From positions 68,032 to 132,031 of the forward strand of contig NZ_LN875032.1 of the NCBI RefSeq assembly GCF_001282685.1: a stretch of 64,000 bases of DNA. Direction: 5' to 3'. Positions 56,728 to 64,000 of this stretch are shown here, piece after piece. The position numbers and the translations under genes were made by a program. The notes below the pieces were generated by a model that was not told the DNA's origin, made no database searches, and saw nothing but the letters and a program-made list of their open reading frames with translations. Source of the stretch: Niameybacter massiliensis (GTDB lineage Bacteria; Bacillota; Clostridia; Lachnospirales; Cellulosilyticaceae). Position 1 is the first letter of the stretch. Each line of letters starts with the position of its first letter.

Positions 56728-57069
56728 ATGGGTCTATTTGGTGGTAGCAAAACAAACAATACTTCACACTTTGATGATTATTTAATTGAAGGAGAAGTAA
56801 TCGAAGCAGTATATCGTCTCGTTCTAGATGAAATTTGTTTTACTAATAAACGTATTATTTTTGTTGATAAAGAAGCTTTGTCAACAAAAAAACAATTAGT
56901 ATCTATTCCTTACCACTCTATCTACTATTTCGGAGTCGAAAAAGGTGGAGTTTTTGAATTAGACAACGAAATTAAATTATACACTAAAGGTACTCATTTT
57001 ACTATGGAATTTACAAAAGGAACTAACATTTTAGAAGTAGAAAAACTCCTTGCTTCCCATATTTGCTAG
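56728..57069 (+). CDS. Bacterial PH-domain protein (bPH_1/DUF1696-like)
   Basis: 113 residues. Begins MGLFGGSKTNNTSHF and contains CFTNKRIIFVDKEALSTKKQ and the SIPYHSIYYFGVEKGGVF block. The bPH_1 fold is common in Firmicutes; members bind unknown partners. GGAGG precedes the ATG; a terminator follows. Function unknown. Confidence 0.85.
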   Translation: MGLFGGSKTNNTSHFDDYLIEGEVIEAVYRLVLDEICFTNKRIIFVDKEALSTKKQLVSIPYHSIYYFGVEKGGVFELDNEIKLYTKGTHFTMEFTKGTNILEVEKLLASHIC

Positions 57070-57137
57070 GCCATATGATTATTAACACGTATTTTAATAG
57101 GTATTTGTATCTATCCATATTAATTTATAAACATACA

Positions 57138-57168
57138 AAAAAGGTGTTGCATTCATGCAACACCTTTT
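57138..57168. terminator. Bidirectional terminator before pckA end
   Basis: AAAAGGTGTTGCA / TGCAACACCTTTT with loop TTCA, between the convergent PH-domain gene and pckA. Confidence 0.9.
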
Positions 57169-57176
57169 ATTATCTA

Positions 57177-58835
57177 TTAAGCTTTATGTGCTTGGTCAAC
57201 TACTTTTTGTAATGCTTCTAAAGCGTCTGCTGGAAGTTTATCGAATCCGCCCTTTTCTGTATCGCGAGATTTAATGAAATCTACACGATCTTGCATACGT
57301 TTTTGTAATTGTTCAACATACTGAGCATCTTCAAAGTTTGGTACAAAGCCTTCAATCTCCATAATTTGAATATCTGAGAATGGTCCCCATGGTTTGAATT
57401 CTGCTTTACCTTCTACTACTGCTTCAAGAGCACCTAAAGTATCTTTTGGTGTTACTTTTTTGCCCATGAAATCGCCAGTATTTAAGATATAACAATCTAC
57501 ATTTCTTTCAGCAACTAATGCTTTGAATTTTTCATAGTCATTTACTAATGGATATGTTCTAAATGGGTTAGCATATGGTTCAACTACTAATGCATTTGGA
57601 TCAACACCTGGAGCAAGTCTTTCTGCACTTGAACGTTTTGTAGCAAGTGTAGCACCCATTACAGAAGCAAGTTCTGCACCACTTAATTTAACAATTGGTG
57701 GAATTGTAGGGTCTTTCATAATCCAGAAGATTGCATTAACTGGTTCATCAAATTTATTTACACGGTTTGGTGACCAAAGAATTGATTTTACTGCACGACC
57801 GTTACCATTACGAACATCTTCTGTAACAGGAACGATTTTACCATCTTCATCCATTGTAGCACCACAGTTTTGCATTGTAACAAGATATTTGTTATCTTCA
57901 CATGTAAGTGGATAGTCTTGTGTTTTATCAAAGTATGCTGGTTCAAGTGCTACTGATGAACCATTTTCTGTTGAGATAACAAAAGCATCATCATGAAGTA
58001 CTGTAATATCATATTTACCACCATGACGAGCATGTGTAAGTGTTGATTTACCTGATCCTGAAAGACCAAATACACCAGCAACAAATGATTTACCATCTTC
58101 TAAGTTATAGCGTTTTTGTCCACCATGGCATGATGCATAGCCATGACGATTAGCCATAGCCCAAGCAAGTGTTAATGTACCTTTTTTGTGTTCTCCAAAG
58201 TATCTCATACCTAAGATAGCTGCACAGTTATGTTCTGGATCGAAGAATGTAAGTCCCATTGGATGATCTGGGTGTGACCAATCTGGATCTGAGAATATGT
58301 AAAGGTCTCCATCTGGATATACCTTAGAATCTGCATACATCTTAGCTACTTCTTCATTAATTGCTTGGAAGTTTAATAACCATGAATACATAATATTTTC
58401 TTGTGTTGCTGGAATACAAAGATGTGCTTTTACTGAAAAATCTTTATCAAGACCTACAATAGCTTGTGCATGATATAATTTTTTAGTACGTGCTTTGTAG
58501 ATAGCTTCACTAATCTTAAGAGCATATTCACCTTGGTTAACACCTGGTTCACCCATAATTTTACGAGCTGCTGCTGCACGTCCACTTACAGCACCATCAT
58601 TGAAAAGAAGAATTTTTGTATCATCATCTAAACCAAGTAGGTCTGGTCTATATACAGGAATATCTGTTACGATTGTACCTGGTGCATTTGCAGCAAGTTT
58701 GTAAGCTTCTTTTAAAGAAGTTACTGGTGTTACATTATTACCGTAAAATGCTGTTTCAATTGTGGTACGAATTTGTCCAAAGATAGGATTGTTTGCACCA
58801 ATTTCAGTTCTTGGAAATCTAGATTTTGTTGCCAT
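57177..58835 (-). CDS. pckA: Phosphoenolpyruvate carboxykinase (ATP)
   Basis: 552 residues. P-loop GLSGSGKST (about 258-266), kinase signature VLHDDAFVIS, and the C-terminal RSSAERLAPGV. It converts oxaloacetate to PEP (and can run in reverse) using ATP. AAGGAGG precedes the ATG and a consensus promoter is at 58921-58949. This type occurs in anaerobes that make succinate via the reverse reaction. It stands alone. Confidence 0.96.
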   Translation of the reverse strand: MATKSRFPRTEIGANNPIFGQIRTTIETAFYGNNVTPVTSLKEAYKLAANAPGTIVTDIPVYRPDLLGLDDDTKILLFNDGAVSGRAAAARKIMGEPGVNQGEYALKISEAIYKARTKKLYHAQAIVGLDKDFSVKAHLCIPATQENIMYSWLLNFQAINEEVAKMYADSKVYPDGDLYIFSDPDWSHPDHPMGLTFFDPEHNCAAILGMRYFGEHKKGTLTLAWAMANRHGYASCHGGQKRYNLEDGKSFVAGVFGLSGSGKSTLTHARHGGKYDITVLHDDAFVISTENGSSVALEPAYFDKTQDYPLTCEDNKYLVTMQNCGATMDEDGKIVPVTEDVRNGNGRAVKSILWSPNRVNKFDEPVNAIFWIMKDPTIPPIVKLSGAELASVMGATLATKRSSAERLAPGVDPNALVVEPYANPFRTYPLVNDYEKFKALVAERNVDCYILNTGDFMGKKVTPKDTLGALEAVVEGKAEFKPWGPFSDIQIMEIEGFVPNFEDAQYVEQLQKRMQDRVDFIKSRDTEKGGFDKLPADALEALQKVVDQAHKA

Positions 58836-58920
58836 TATAAACTCCTCCTTATTTACACATAAGTAAAATATACATAGCTATTAGGAATATTACTCAAAAA
58901 AAAATCGTTTCCCAATTATA

Positions 58921-58949
58921 ATTATCTAATTTGTTACAATGTTTGTCAA
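58921..58949 (-). promoter_or_regulatory. Promoter of pckA
   Basis: Minus strand: TTGACA (58949-58944), 17-base spacer, GATAAT (58926-58921). Confidence 0.75.
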
Positions 58950-59028
58950 TACAAATTTCAGATATTATTAATAAATTAACAACTATATATATAAATCTGT
59001 ATTTAATCAAAAATATTATGCAATAAAT

Positions 59029-59068
59029 AAAAAAGTTATGTTAATTAACTAATTAACATAACTTTTTT
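59029..59068 (-). terminator. Terminator after the DUF1836 gene
   Basis: AAAAAAGTTATGTTAATTA pairs with its complement through 59068 with a very short loop, just after the stop at 59074. Confidence 0.8.
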
Positions 59069-59073
59069 ATTTA

Positions 59074-59643
59074 TTATTTAATACATTTATCAATAATAAT
59101 TTCAGCCAAACGTTTATGATATATTGCTTGCTCAATTAAGGTAAAGACTAAAAGGGCTGCCCCTATCTTTTCATCTTTTATTCCTAATTTATCTAATTCC
59201 TCATTAACAGTATCAACTCTTTTTTCTATACCTAGTTCAAAATAACTCATTTCTTTCTCTCTACTATTCAAACAAGCCTTATAAAGATTTGTTAATGTCT
59301 CGCTATCTATATTATCTTCTTGCTTTAACACAGAAAATACATCTTTTATATCACTAATGCTAATAATACTTTTTAATTGGTAAAGAAGTAGCATTAAAAC
59401 AATATGATCCTTTGTATACTTTTTCTTATGCGCTGGCATTAATACTTTATCTTTTGTGTAGTTGTTAATCATTGTTTTTGTAAGTAACTTATCGTCTTCA
59501 TGTCGCTTAGTATGGCTAAGATTACTTTCAAATAAAGTAATCAATTGATCCATATATAAATCAAGATTAGGAATGTCCTCTAAAGCCATATGTTCATCTA
59601 ATCTAAGGCTTGCTACTTGTTCTTCTAACCACTTCTTTTCCAT
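59074..59643 (-). CDS. DUF1836-family protein
   Basis: 189 residues. The DUF1836 pattern is clear: LTKTMINNYTKDKVLMPAHKKKYTKDHIVLMLLLYQLKSIISISDI, a MerR-like winged segment. Members are thought to bind DNA, but no role is shown. Upstream of divergent hemolysin III gene. Confidence 0.85.
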   Translation of the reverse strand: MEKKWLEEQVASLRLDEHMALEDIPNLDLYMDQLITLFESNLSHTKRHEDDKLLTKTMINNYTKDKVLMPAHKKKYTKDHIVLMLLLYQLKSIISISDIKDVFSVLKQEDNIDSETLTNLYKACLNSREKEMSYFELGIEKRVDTVNEELDKLGIKDEKIGAALLVFTLIEQAIYHKRLAEIIIDKCIK

Positions 59644-59812
59644 ATTCGCACCTTCTTTAGTCCTATTAAATTTATCATAACTAATCCCCCTTATAAAATC
59701 AAGCCAAATTATTCTAGATACTATATTGACTATAGAATGTATGATATGATATATTTTAGTTATAATATTAAGTAGTATTAAAAACTACATATTATAGTTA
59801 GGAGATGTTTAA

Positions 59813-60460
59813 ATGAATAATTCTGTTAGAGAACCTATTAATGCGTACACACATCTTTTAGGTGCTGGTTTATCTCTTGTAGGAACAATATTTTTACTTA
59901 TATATGGTGGTAAAGGTCTTCCTCTTACTACAACAGCTATTGTCTCAATTATTATTTTTGGGTTAAGCCTGGTTAGTTTATATACTGCTAGTGGTATTTA
60001 TCATGCTGTACGTGCTAAAGATGCTGTATTATTAAAGCTAAAAAAATTAGATCATTCTATGATCTTCATACTTATCGCTGGCTCATATACTCCATTTTGT
60101 TTATTAACGCTTTCTGGAGTATGGCAAATTACTATTCTTACATTAGTTTGGACCTTAGCAATCATAGGTATTACACTCAAAATGTTTTGGATTAATATGC
60201 CACGTTGGATATCAACGAGTTTTTATATTGGCATGGGATGGGTTGCTCTCCTAGCACTCAATCCTCTTACCAAAGCGCTTAGTGTAGGTGGCACTACATG
60301 GTTAGCACTAGGAGGTATCATGTATACTATTGGGGGTATTATTTATGGCCTTAAAAAGCCAAATATATCTGAACAATTTGGTTTCCATGAACTCTTTCAT
60401 ATTTTTGTGCTATTAGGCAGTGCATGCCATTACTGGTGTGTATTTAATTACGTATTATAA
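59813..60460 (+). CDS. Hemolysin III family (PAQR/YqfA-like) membrane protein
   Basis: 215 residues, seven predicted helices. Family marks are EPINAYTHLLGAGLSLVG at the start, SGIYHAV, KLDHSMIFILIAGSYTPF, and FHELFHIFVLLGSACHYW with conserved His. Despite the name, most members are not toxins; they may be hydrolase-like. GGAGATG precedes the start. A terminator follows. Confidence 0.92.
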   Translation: MNNSVREPINAYTHLLGAGLSLVGTIFLLIYGGKGLPLTTTAIVSIIIFGLSLVSLYTASGIYHAVRAKDAVLLKLKKLDHSMIFILIAGSYTPFCLLTLSGVWQITILTLVWTLAIIGITLKMFWINMPRWISTSFYIGMGWVALLALNPLTKALSVGGTTWLALGGIMYTIGGIIYGLKKPNISEQFGFHELFHIFVLLGSACHYWCVFNYVL

Positions 60461-60465
60461 TATAT

Positions 60466-60518
60466 AGACTAAAAAAATAGAAAGAGCTACTATGCAGTCC
60501 TTTCTATTTTTTTAGTCT
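60466..60518. terminator. Bidirectional terminator
   Basis: AGACTAAAAAAATAGAAAG pairs with CTTTCTATTTTTTTAGTCT around a 15-base loop. Confidence 0.85.
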
Positions 60519-60533
60519 ATTATTCTATAGAAT

Positions 60534-61109
60534 CTATTGACTTGCTAGTTTCCTATAAACATTTGCCAAGGTAACCTCCATATAAGGTATAAGCCAAAAG
60601 AATCCTATTCCCAACGTTAATACAGATAAAATTCCCCATCCTAAGAAAGATAAACTTAAAATAAATAGGTCCATCTTATATCCCTTCGTAATACGCTTAC
60701 TTTCATTAAGCGCTTCACATATTCCAATGTCTGGATGATCTGCTAAAACATAAAAACACATAGAATAGCTATATGCTTTTATAATTCCAGGTATAATAAG
60801 TAATAAACTCCATAAGAATACCCATAGTTGTTGCCAAAAGAATAATCCTAATGCATTTACAAAATTTCTAAATCCTGAGAATGCATCTTCTATAGATAAT
60901 TCTTGCCTATCAACAACTTTTAGACTTATTAATGCATATGTTAGCGTAAAAGCCCCCATTACAATCCAAGAAGCTAATACTCCTATATAAGGGATATATT
61001 GAATGCCACATGTAATGATAGTAATAACTAAAAATAATCCACCTGTAACTGCCCATCTTCCTTTTAATTGTTCTTTACTCTGATCTTTTACTTCAGTTCT
61101 TGTAAACAT
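60534..61109 (-). CDS. DUF975-family membrane protein
   Basis: 191 residues, four or five predicted helices. The family pattern DQSKEQLKGRWAVTGGLFL at the start and ALNESKRITKGYKMDLFILSLSFLGWGIL are recognisable. Function unknown. It has no obvious partner. Confidence 0.85.
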   Translation of the reverse strand: MFTRTEVKDQSKEQLKGRWAVTGGLFLVITIITCGIQYIPYIGVLASWIVMGAFTLTYALISLKVVDRQELSIEDAFSGFRNFVNALGLFFWQQLWVFLWSLLLIIPGIIKAYSYSMCFYVLADHPDIGICEALNESKRITKGYKMDLFILSLSFLGWGILSVLTLGIGFFWLIPYMEVTLANVYRKLASQ

Positions 61110-61193
61110 ATATCAAACCCCCTTTATAAAAAATTAAAAATTTCCCCATTAACTAATCTATTAAAGGTTACTTAATAATATGATTACAAATAA

Positions 61194-61222
61194 AAAAACC
61201 TGTAAGTTAAACTCACAGGTTT
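61194..61222 (-). terminator. Terminator of the cold shock gene
   Basis: AAACCTGTgAG pairs with CTtACAGGTTT, then a T run, on the minus strand. Confidence 0.85.
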
Positions 61223-61233
61223 ATAAACATAAA

Positions 61234-61431
61234 TTATTTGCGTGTTACGTTAGCAGCTTGTGGCCCTCTGTTTCCTTCAACGATGTCGAATTCAACTGTT
61301 TGACCTTCTTCTAATGTTTTGAATCCTTCTGATTGGATAGCTGTGAAATGTACGAAAACGTCATCTCCATCTTCTCTTTCAATGAATCCAAATCCTTTTT
61401 CTGCATTAAACCATTTAACTTTACCTACCAT
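61234..61431 (-). CDS. Cold shock protein
   Basis: 65 residues, the standard length for CspA-type proteins. RNP1 is KGFGFIE and RNP2 is VFVHFTA. It binds single-stranded RNA/DNA and helps keep mRNA open. A structured 5' leader with a terminator-like hairpin just before the AAGGAGG site suggests control at transcription or translation. Confidence 0.96.
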   Translation of the reverse strand: MVGKVKWFNAEKGFGFIEREDGDDVFVHFTAIQSEGFKTLEEGQTVEFDIVEGNRGPQAANVTRK

Positions 61432-61584
61432 TACTAGGCCTCCTTATAAAAAAAGTTACTGCTAAAACACTGTACTACAAAACGCTTTCGGTCCAGTGTT
61501 TTGTGTAACATGCGGCCTACCTTCGTTTAATTCCAATATTTTAACTTACATAAATAGGATATCATAAGCACCATAAATAATCAA
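61432..61584 (-). promoter_or_regulatory. Cold-shock gene leader with promoter and terminator-like hairpin
   Basis: Promoter on the minus strand: TTGATT (61584-61579), 17-base spacer, TATCCT (61561-61556), with an extended TGA before the -10. The leader is about 118 bases. A hairpin pairs GTTAC...AAACACTG (to 61509) with CAGTGTTT...GTAAC (to about 61455), followed by TTTTTTT, then AAGGAGG. The remaining sequence to 61756 is AT-rich with nothing else seen. Confidence 0.6.
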
Positions 61585-61756
61585 GTAATTTGCTTATACT
61601 TTTTGTGTAATTTGTATTAAATCCAGTCAATTCATACATAAACATTATAGGTTTCACTTAATTTTTATTTTAATATCAAATATAATTTGTATTATTATGA
61701 TATATATAGTTTTTAATTTAAATACTTTTATAAGATAAATTTTATATCTTTATAAA

Positions 61757-62497
61757 CTATATCTTATAAAAAATTTCTATACTTTCTTGTATAGGTTTTC
61801 CATGCAGATCTATCGAAAATACATAAAGTCTATCCTTTGTAACCCAAAAATTAATTTTAACTTTTTCTTCTTGATTTTCCTTTTGTCTATAAATTATAAG
61901 GCTATTAGGTGATGTTATAATATAACTTTGATTAGTCCATAAATTATCTAAATAACTATCTTTCATAGCATATCCATTAAACTCCAAAATATGTGCTGAA
62001 TTTGACTTCCACTTACCTTCTAGATATTGCTTTGCCTCTACATTTGAATTAGGTAAATCTAAACCTGTAAAAGGAGTTATCTGTCCTAATATAATACTTT
62101 GGACTTTATTTTCATTCCCTATAGTAAAGATAATATGCTCGGTAGCTACTCCAAAATGATTTTCTTTACCATAAATAATCTCTATAGAATGTTCCCTTGC
62201 ATTAATCCACTCTTCTGGATACACTTTATAGATTTTGTCTATACTATCTCCAACTTGAATACTATCTATCCAATACCCTTGTCTATTTATTTGTATCTTT
62301 GTAATAATATTATCTTCATCTATTATACTCTCTATCCCATTACTCATTAAACCTTTAGGAAGTATACTAGATGCCTGTCCAATATAAGTTTTTAAATCAA
62401 TGGGTATATCCCTTCCATATAGCTGTCCTACTCTAAAACCTATTACTATTATCATTAATACTACTATACTACTTATTAATCTAACTTTTCTTTTCAT
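61757..62497 (-). CDS. Membrane-anchored protein of unknown function
   Basis: 246 residues. An N-terminal membrane anchor (LISSIVVLMIIVIGFRVG, about 7-24) is followed by an external domain with QGYWIDSIQVGDSIDKIYKVYP and no catalytic motif I recognise. The later part repeats beta-strand patterns. No lipobox. Possibly a small surface or sensor protein. It lies alone, with an upstream region of 200 bases. Confidence 0.7.
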   Translation of the reverse strand: MKRKVRLISSIVVLMIIVIGFRVGQLYGRDIPIDLKTYIGQASSILPKGLMSNGIESIIDEDNIITKIQINRQGYWIDSIQVGDSIDKIYKVYPEEWINAREHSIEIIYGKENHFGVATEHIIFTIGNENKVQSIILGQITPFTGLDLPNSNVEAKQYLEGKWKSNSAHILEFNGYAMKDSYLDNLWTNQSYIITSPNSLIIYRQKENQEEKVKINFWVTKDRLYVFSIDLHGKPIQESIEIFYKI

Positions 62498-62653
62498 TAG
62501 TGTATCCCCCCTAACCTAAGTTGTATCAGTATAACACAATTGTAAATATTTTACAATTTTATCTAGATAAATTTATTTATCAATTTTAAAATATTTAGTT
62601 ATATTATTTTTGATAATCTTCATCTCATATTGGTAATATTAAATTTTTATAAT

Positions 62654-62696
62654 AAAGAAGAGAGCATTTCATTAATCCTGAAATACTCTCTTCTTT
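62654..62696 (-). terminator. Terminator of the alpha/beta hydrolase gene
   Basis: AAAGAAGAGAG-ATTTCA pairs with its complement through 62696 around a 7-base loop. Confidence 0.88.
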
Positions 62697-62706
62697 ATTA
62701 TTTTTA

Positions 62707-63447
62707 TTAGTTACTTTCCATTAAAAATGTATCAATAATTTCGTTAAGATGCTTAGGTTGCTTATAAGGAATATCATGTTCAAAATTAGTAAGAATTCTT
62801 GAATAACAATTCTTATTTAATTTCTCTAGTGTATCTACTGAAGTTATGACTTCTTTACTCTCTTTAGATCCTGCTAACGCTAGCATAGGAATCTTTATAT
62901 CTCTATACTCATTATAGTCCTCTATATTCACGCCATATAAAGTCATATTTACTAGATTATCTACTGTAGTTTCCTTACAGTATTTAAGAAACTTCTCTCT
63001 TTGTATCTTATCCATACCTATCCATTTAGCTTGAATCTTTAAAAACCAGTTTATTTTCATAGCTCTTACCATTTGGTTCTTTATAACCTTTGTTACCTCT
63101 TCTATTCCTTGTTCACTTTTACATATCCAAGGACTTATTAAGATAGCTTTATTAAAATAATTCTCTGCAGAGCATAAAATAGGAATTATAAGCTGTGCCC
63201 CTAATGAAAATCCAACTATACTTACCTTATCTTTATTTAAACCTTTTACTATTTCTAAGATACCTTCTATACATTCTTCTCTATTATAACTTTTATTTGA
63301 TTCTTCTCCATTGCCGTATAAATGAGGTAATATAAGATGATACTTATCTGCAAGCTCATACTGACCCACAAAGGTTTGAGGCATACCTGCTCCATGTAAC
63401 ATAACTATAGTTTGTTTATTTGGATCCCCTATTTCTTCAAAATACAT
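62707..63447 (-). CDS. Alpha/beta hydrolase fold protein
   Basis: 246 residues. Oxyanion region MLHGAGMPQTF, nucleophile elbow VGFSLGAQ (Ser), likely catalytic His in FEHDIPYKQP. Small cytoplasmic hydrolases of this kind have varied substrates. No close partner gene. Confidence 0.82.
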   Translation of the reverse strand: MYFEEIGDPNKQTIVMLHGAGMPQTFVGQYELADKYHLILPHLYGNGEESNKSYNREECIEGILEIVKGLNKDKVSIVGFSLGAQLIIPILCSAENYFNKAILISPWICKSEQGIEEVTKVIKNQMVRAMKINWFLKIQAKWIGMDKIQREKFLKYCKETTVDNLVNMTLYGVNIEDYNEYRDIKIPMLALAGSKESKEVITSVDTLEKLNKNCYSRILTNFEHDIPYKQPKHLNEIIDTFLMESN

Positions 63448-63547
63448 CTTTTATATTCTCTCCTTAGTACTATACTTTCTTATCACTATCATTAACTATA
63501 TCCTTAAATAAGTAAGTATATTCCAATATCATTTTCATATAAAATAA

Positions 63548-63577
63548 AAAAGTGTAAGATTTTCATCTTACACTTTT
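63548..63577 (-). terminator. rRNA operon terminator
   Basis: AAAAGTGTAAGAT / ATCTTACACTTTT with loop TTTC (plus orientation), a T run on the minus strand, 4 bases after tRNA-Tyr. Confidence 0.9.
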
Positions 63578-63581
63578 AATA

Positions 63582-63663
63582 TGGAGGGAGAAGGATTCGA
63601 ACCTTCGAAGGCGGTGCCAACAGATTTACAGTCTGCCCCCTTTGGCCACTCGGGAACCCCTCC
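63582..63663 (-). tRNA. tRNA-Tyr, anticodon GTA
   Basis: 82 bases, class II variable arm. The acceptor arms are GGAGGGG and TCCCTCC; the anticodon loop is CTGTAAA between CAGA/TCTG, giving GTA. The T arm GAAGG-TTCGAAT-CCTTC is intact. It closely follows 5S rRNA, so it is part of the rRNA operon. Confidence 0.95.
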
Positions 63664-63668
63664 TTAAA

Positions 63669-63785
63669 TTTGGCAACCACCTACTCTCCCGGTCCGTCTC
63701 CAGACAAGTACCATCGGCCGCTTTAGTCTTAACCTACGTGTTCGGTATGGGAACGGGTGTTTCCCTAAAGCGCATCGTCACCAAA
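63669..63785 (-). rRNA. rrf: 5S ribosomal RNA
   Basis: About 117 bases, ends pairing TTTGGTGACG with the complementary 3' end. Conserved internal parts ACACCCGTTCCCATACCGAAC and GGGAGAGTAGG were read on the minus strand. Confidence 0.93.
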
Positions 63786-63865
63786 AATGCTTAGAATATT
63801 TAGTTTAAGTATAAAACCTTATACTCTCAAAAACAAATACTGCAATCATTTTAACCTGTTTTTTT

Positions 63866-64000
63866 AGGTCAAACCCTCGAACCGTTAGTATTGGTCAGCT
63901 ACACATGTTACCATGCTTACACCTCCAACCTATCTACCTCGTAGTCTACAAGGGGTCTTACTCCATTTCTGGATGGGAAGTCTTATCTTGAGGTCTGTTT
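63866..64000 (-). rRNA. rrl: 23S ribosomal RNA, 3' end only
   Basis: The minus strand reads a typical 23S 3' terminus (GACGAGGTAGATAGGTTGGA-like and CGGTTCGAGGGTTTGACC), cut by the window edge at 64000. Confidence 0.92.

Noticed and set aside
63786..63865. Extra tRNA in the 23S-5S spacer
   Set aside because: The 80-base spacer has no cloverleaf or T-arm motif.

Overview
The window is AT-rich DNA from a spore-forming, low-GC Clostridium-type Firmicute. Clues are a CotE-like peroxiredoxin/chitinase fusion, a Csp-like subtilase, a YtvI-like membrane protein, T-box and attenuation control, strong AGGAGG ribosome binding sites, and many intrinsic terminators. The set of ATP-dependent PEP carboxykinase, class I two-subunit fumarase and spore proteins would fit a Lachnospirales/Cellulosilyticum-like organism, but that placement is inference. 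No prophage, insertion sequence or CRISPR array was seen.

Layout. 1-1040: an ECF-type sigma factor cut by the window edge, and a NUDIX gene broken by an in-frame amber codon. 1195-8707: a sialic acid catabolic cluster, with a minus-strand operon nanE - solute-binding protein - two permeases - nanQ - nanK - rpiR, and divergent nanA; palindromic AT-rich sites lie in the shared promoter region. 8766-14694: an SGNH esterase lipoprotein, a TagO/WecA-type transferase, an unusual ROK protein, and a two-gene membrane unit of unknown function. 14838-18956: a heterodimeric ABC exporter with a downstream TetR regulator; a palindrome sits exactly in the exporter promoter spacer and is repeated upstream. 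19153-27408: a lone PTS IIC, two AI-2E-family proteins, a PfkB kinase, a NitT/TauT-type ABC importer and fumarase. 27409-28789: a gene-poor stretch with tRNA-Leu(AAG) and a long inverted repeat.

28790-42464: a third AI-2E-family protein, trxA, trmB, deoC, a protein with 25-residue proline/glycine repeats, ridA, and the aromatic operon (DAHP synthase, prephenate dehydratase). The aromatic operon is preceded by a leader peptide rich in Phe/Tyr/Trp codons and by competing antiterminator and terminator hairpins. Then come rsmA, a YabE-like 3D protein, tatD, a nucleotidase-like protein and an Eis-like acetyltransferase. 42615-50878: the CotE-like protein, a chemoreceptor, metG, a NUDIX hydrolase and a Csp-like protease. 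51000-55236: a methionine T-box (AUG specifier) controlling metN-metI-metQ and an M20 amidohydrolase. 55278-63447: an amino acid permease, a PH-domain protein, pckA, DUF1836, hemolysin III, DUF975, a cold shock protein with a structured leader, a membrane-anchored unknown and an alpha/beta hydrolase. 63548-64000: the 3' end of an rRNA operon on the minus strand (23S - 5S - tRNA-Tyr - terminator).

The regulatory logic is the best-supported novelty: a three-amino-acid aromatic attenuator, a Met T-box, a TetR-type operator inside a promoter, candidate RpiR-type operators, and a terminator-like cold-shock leader. The least explained genes are the membrane/coiled-coil pair at 12050-14694 and the repeat protein at 32280-34034.
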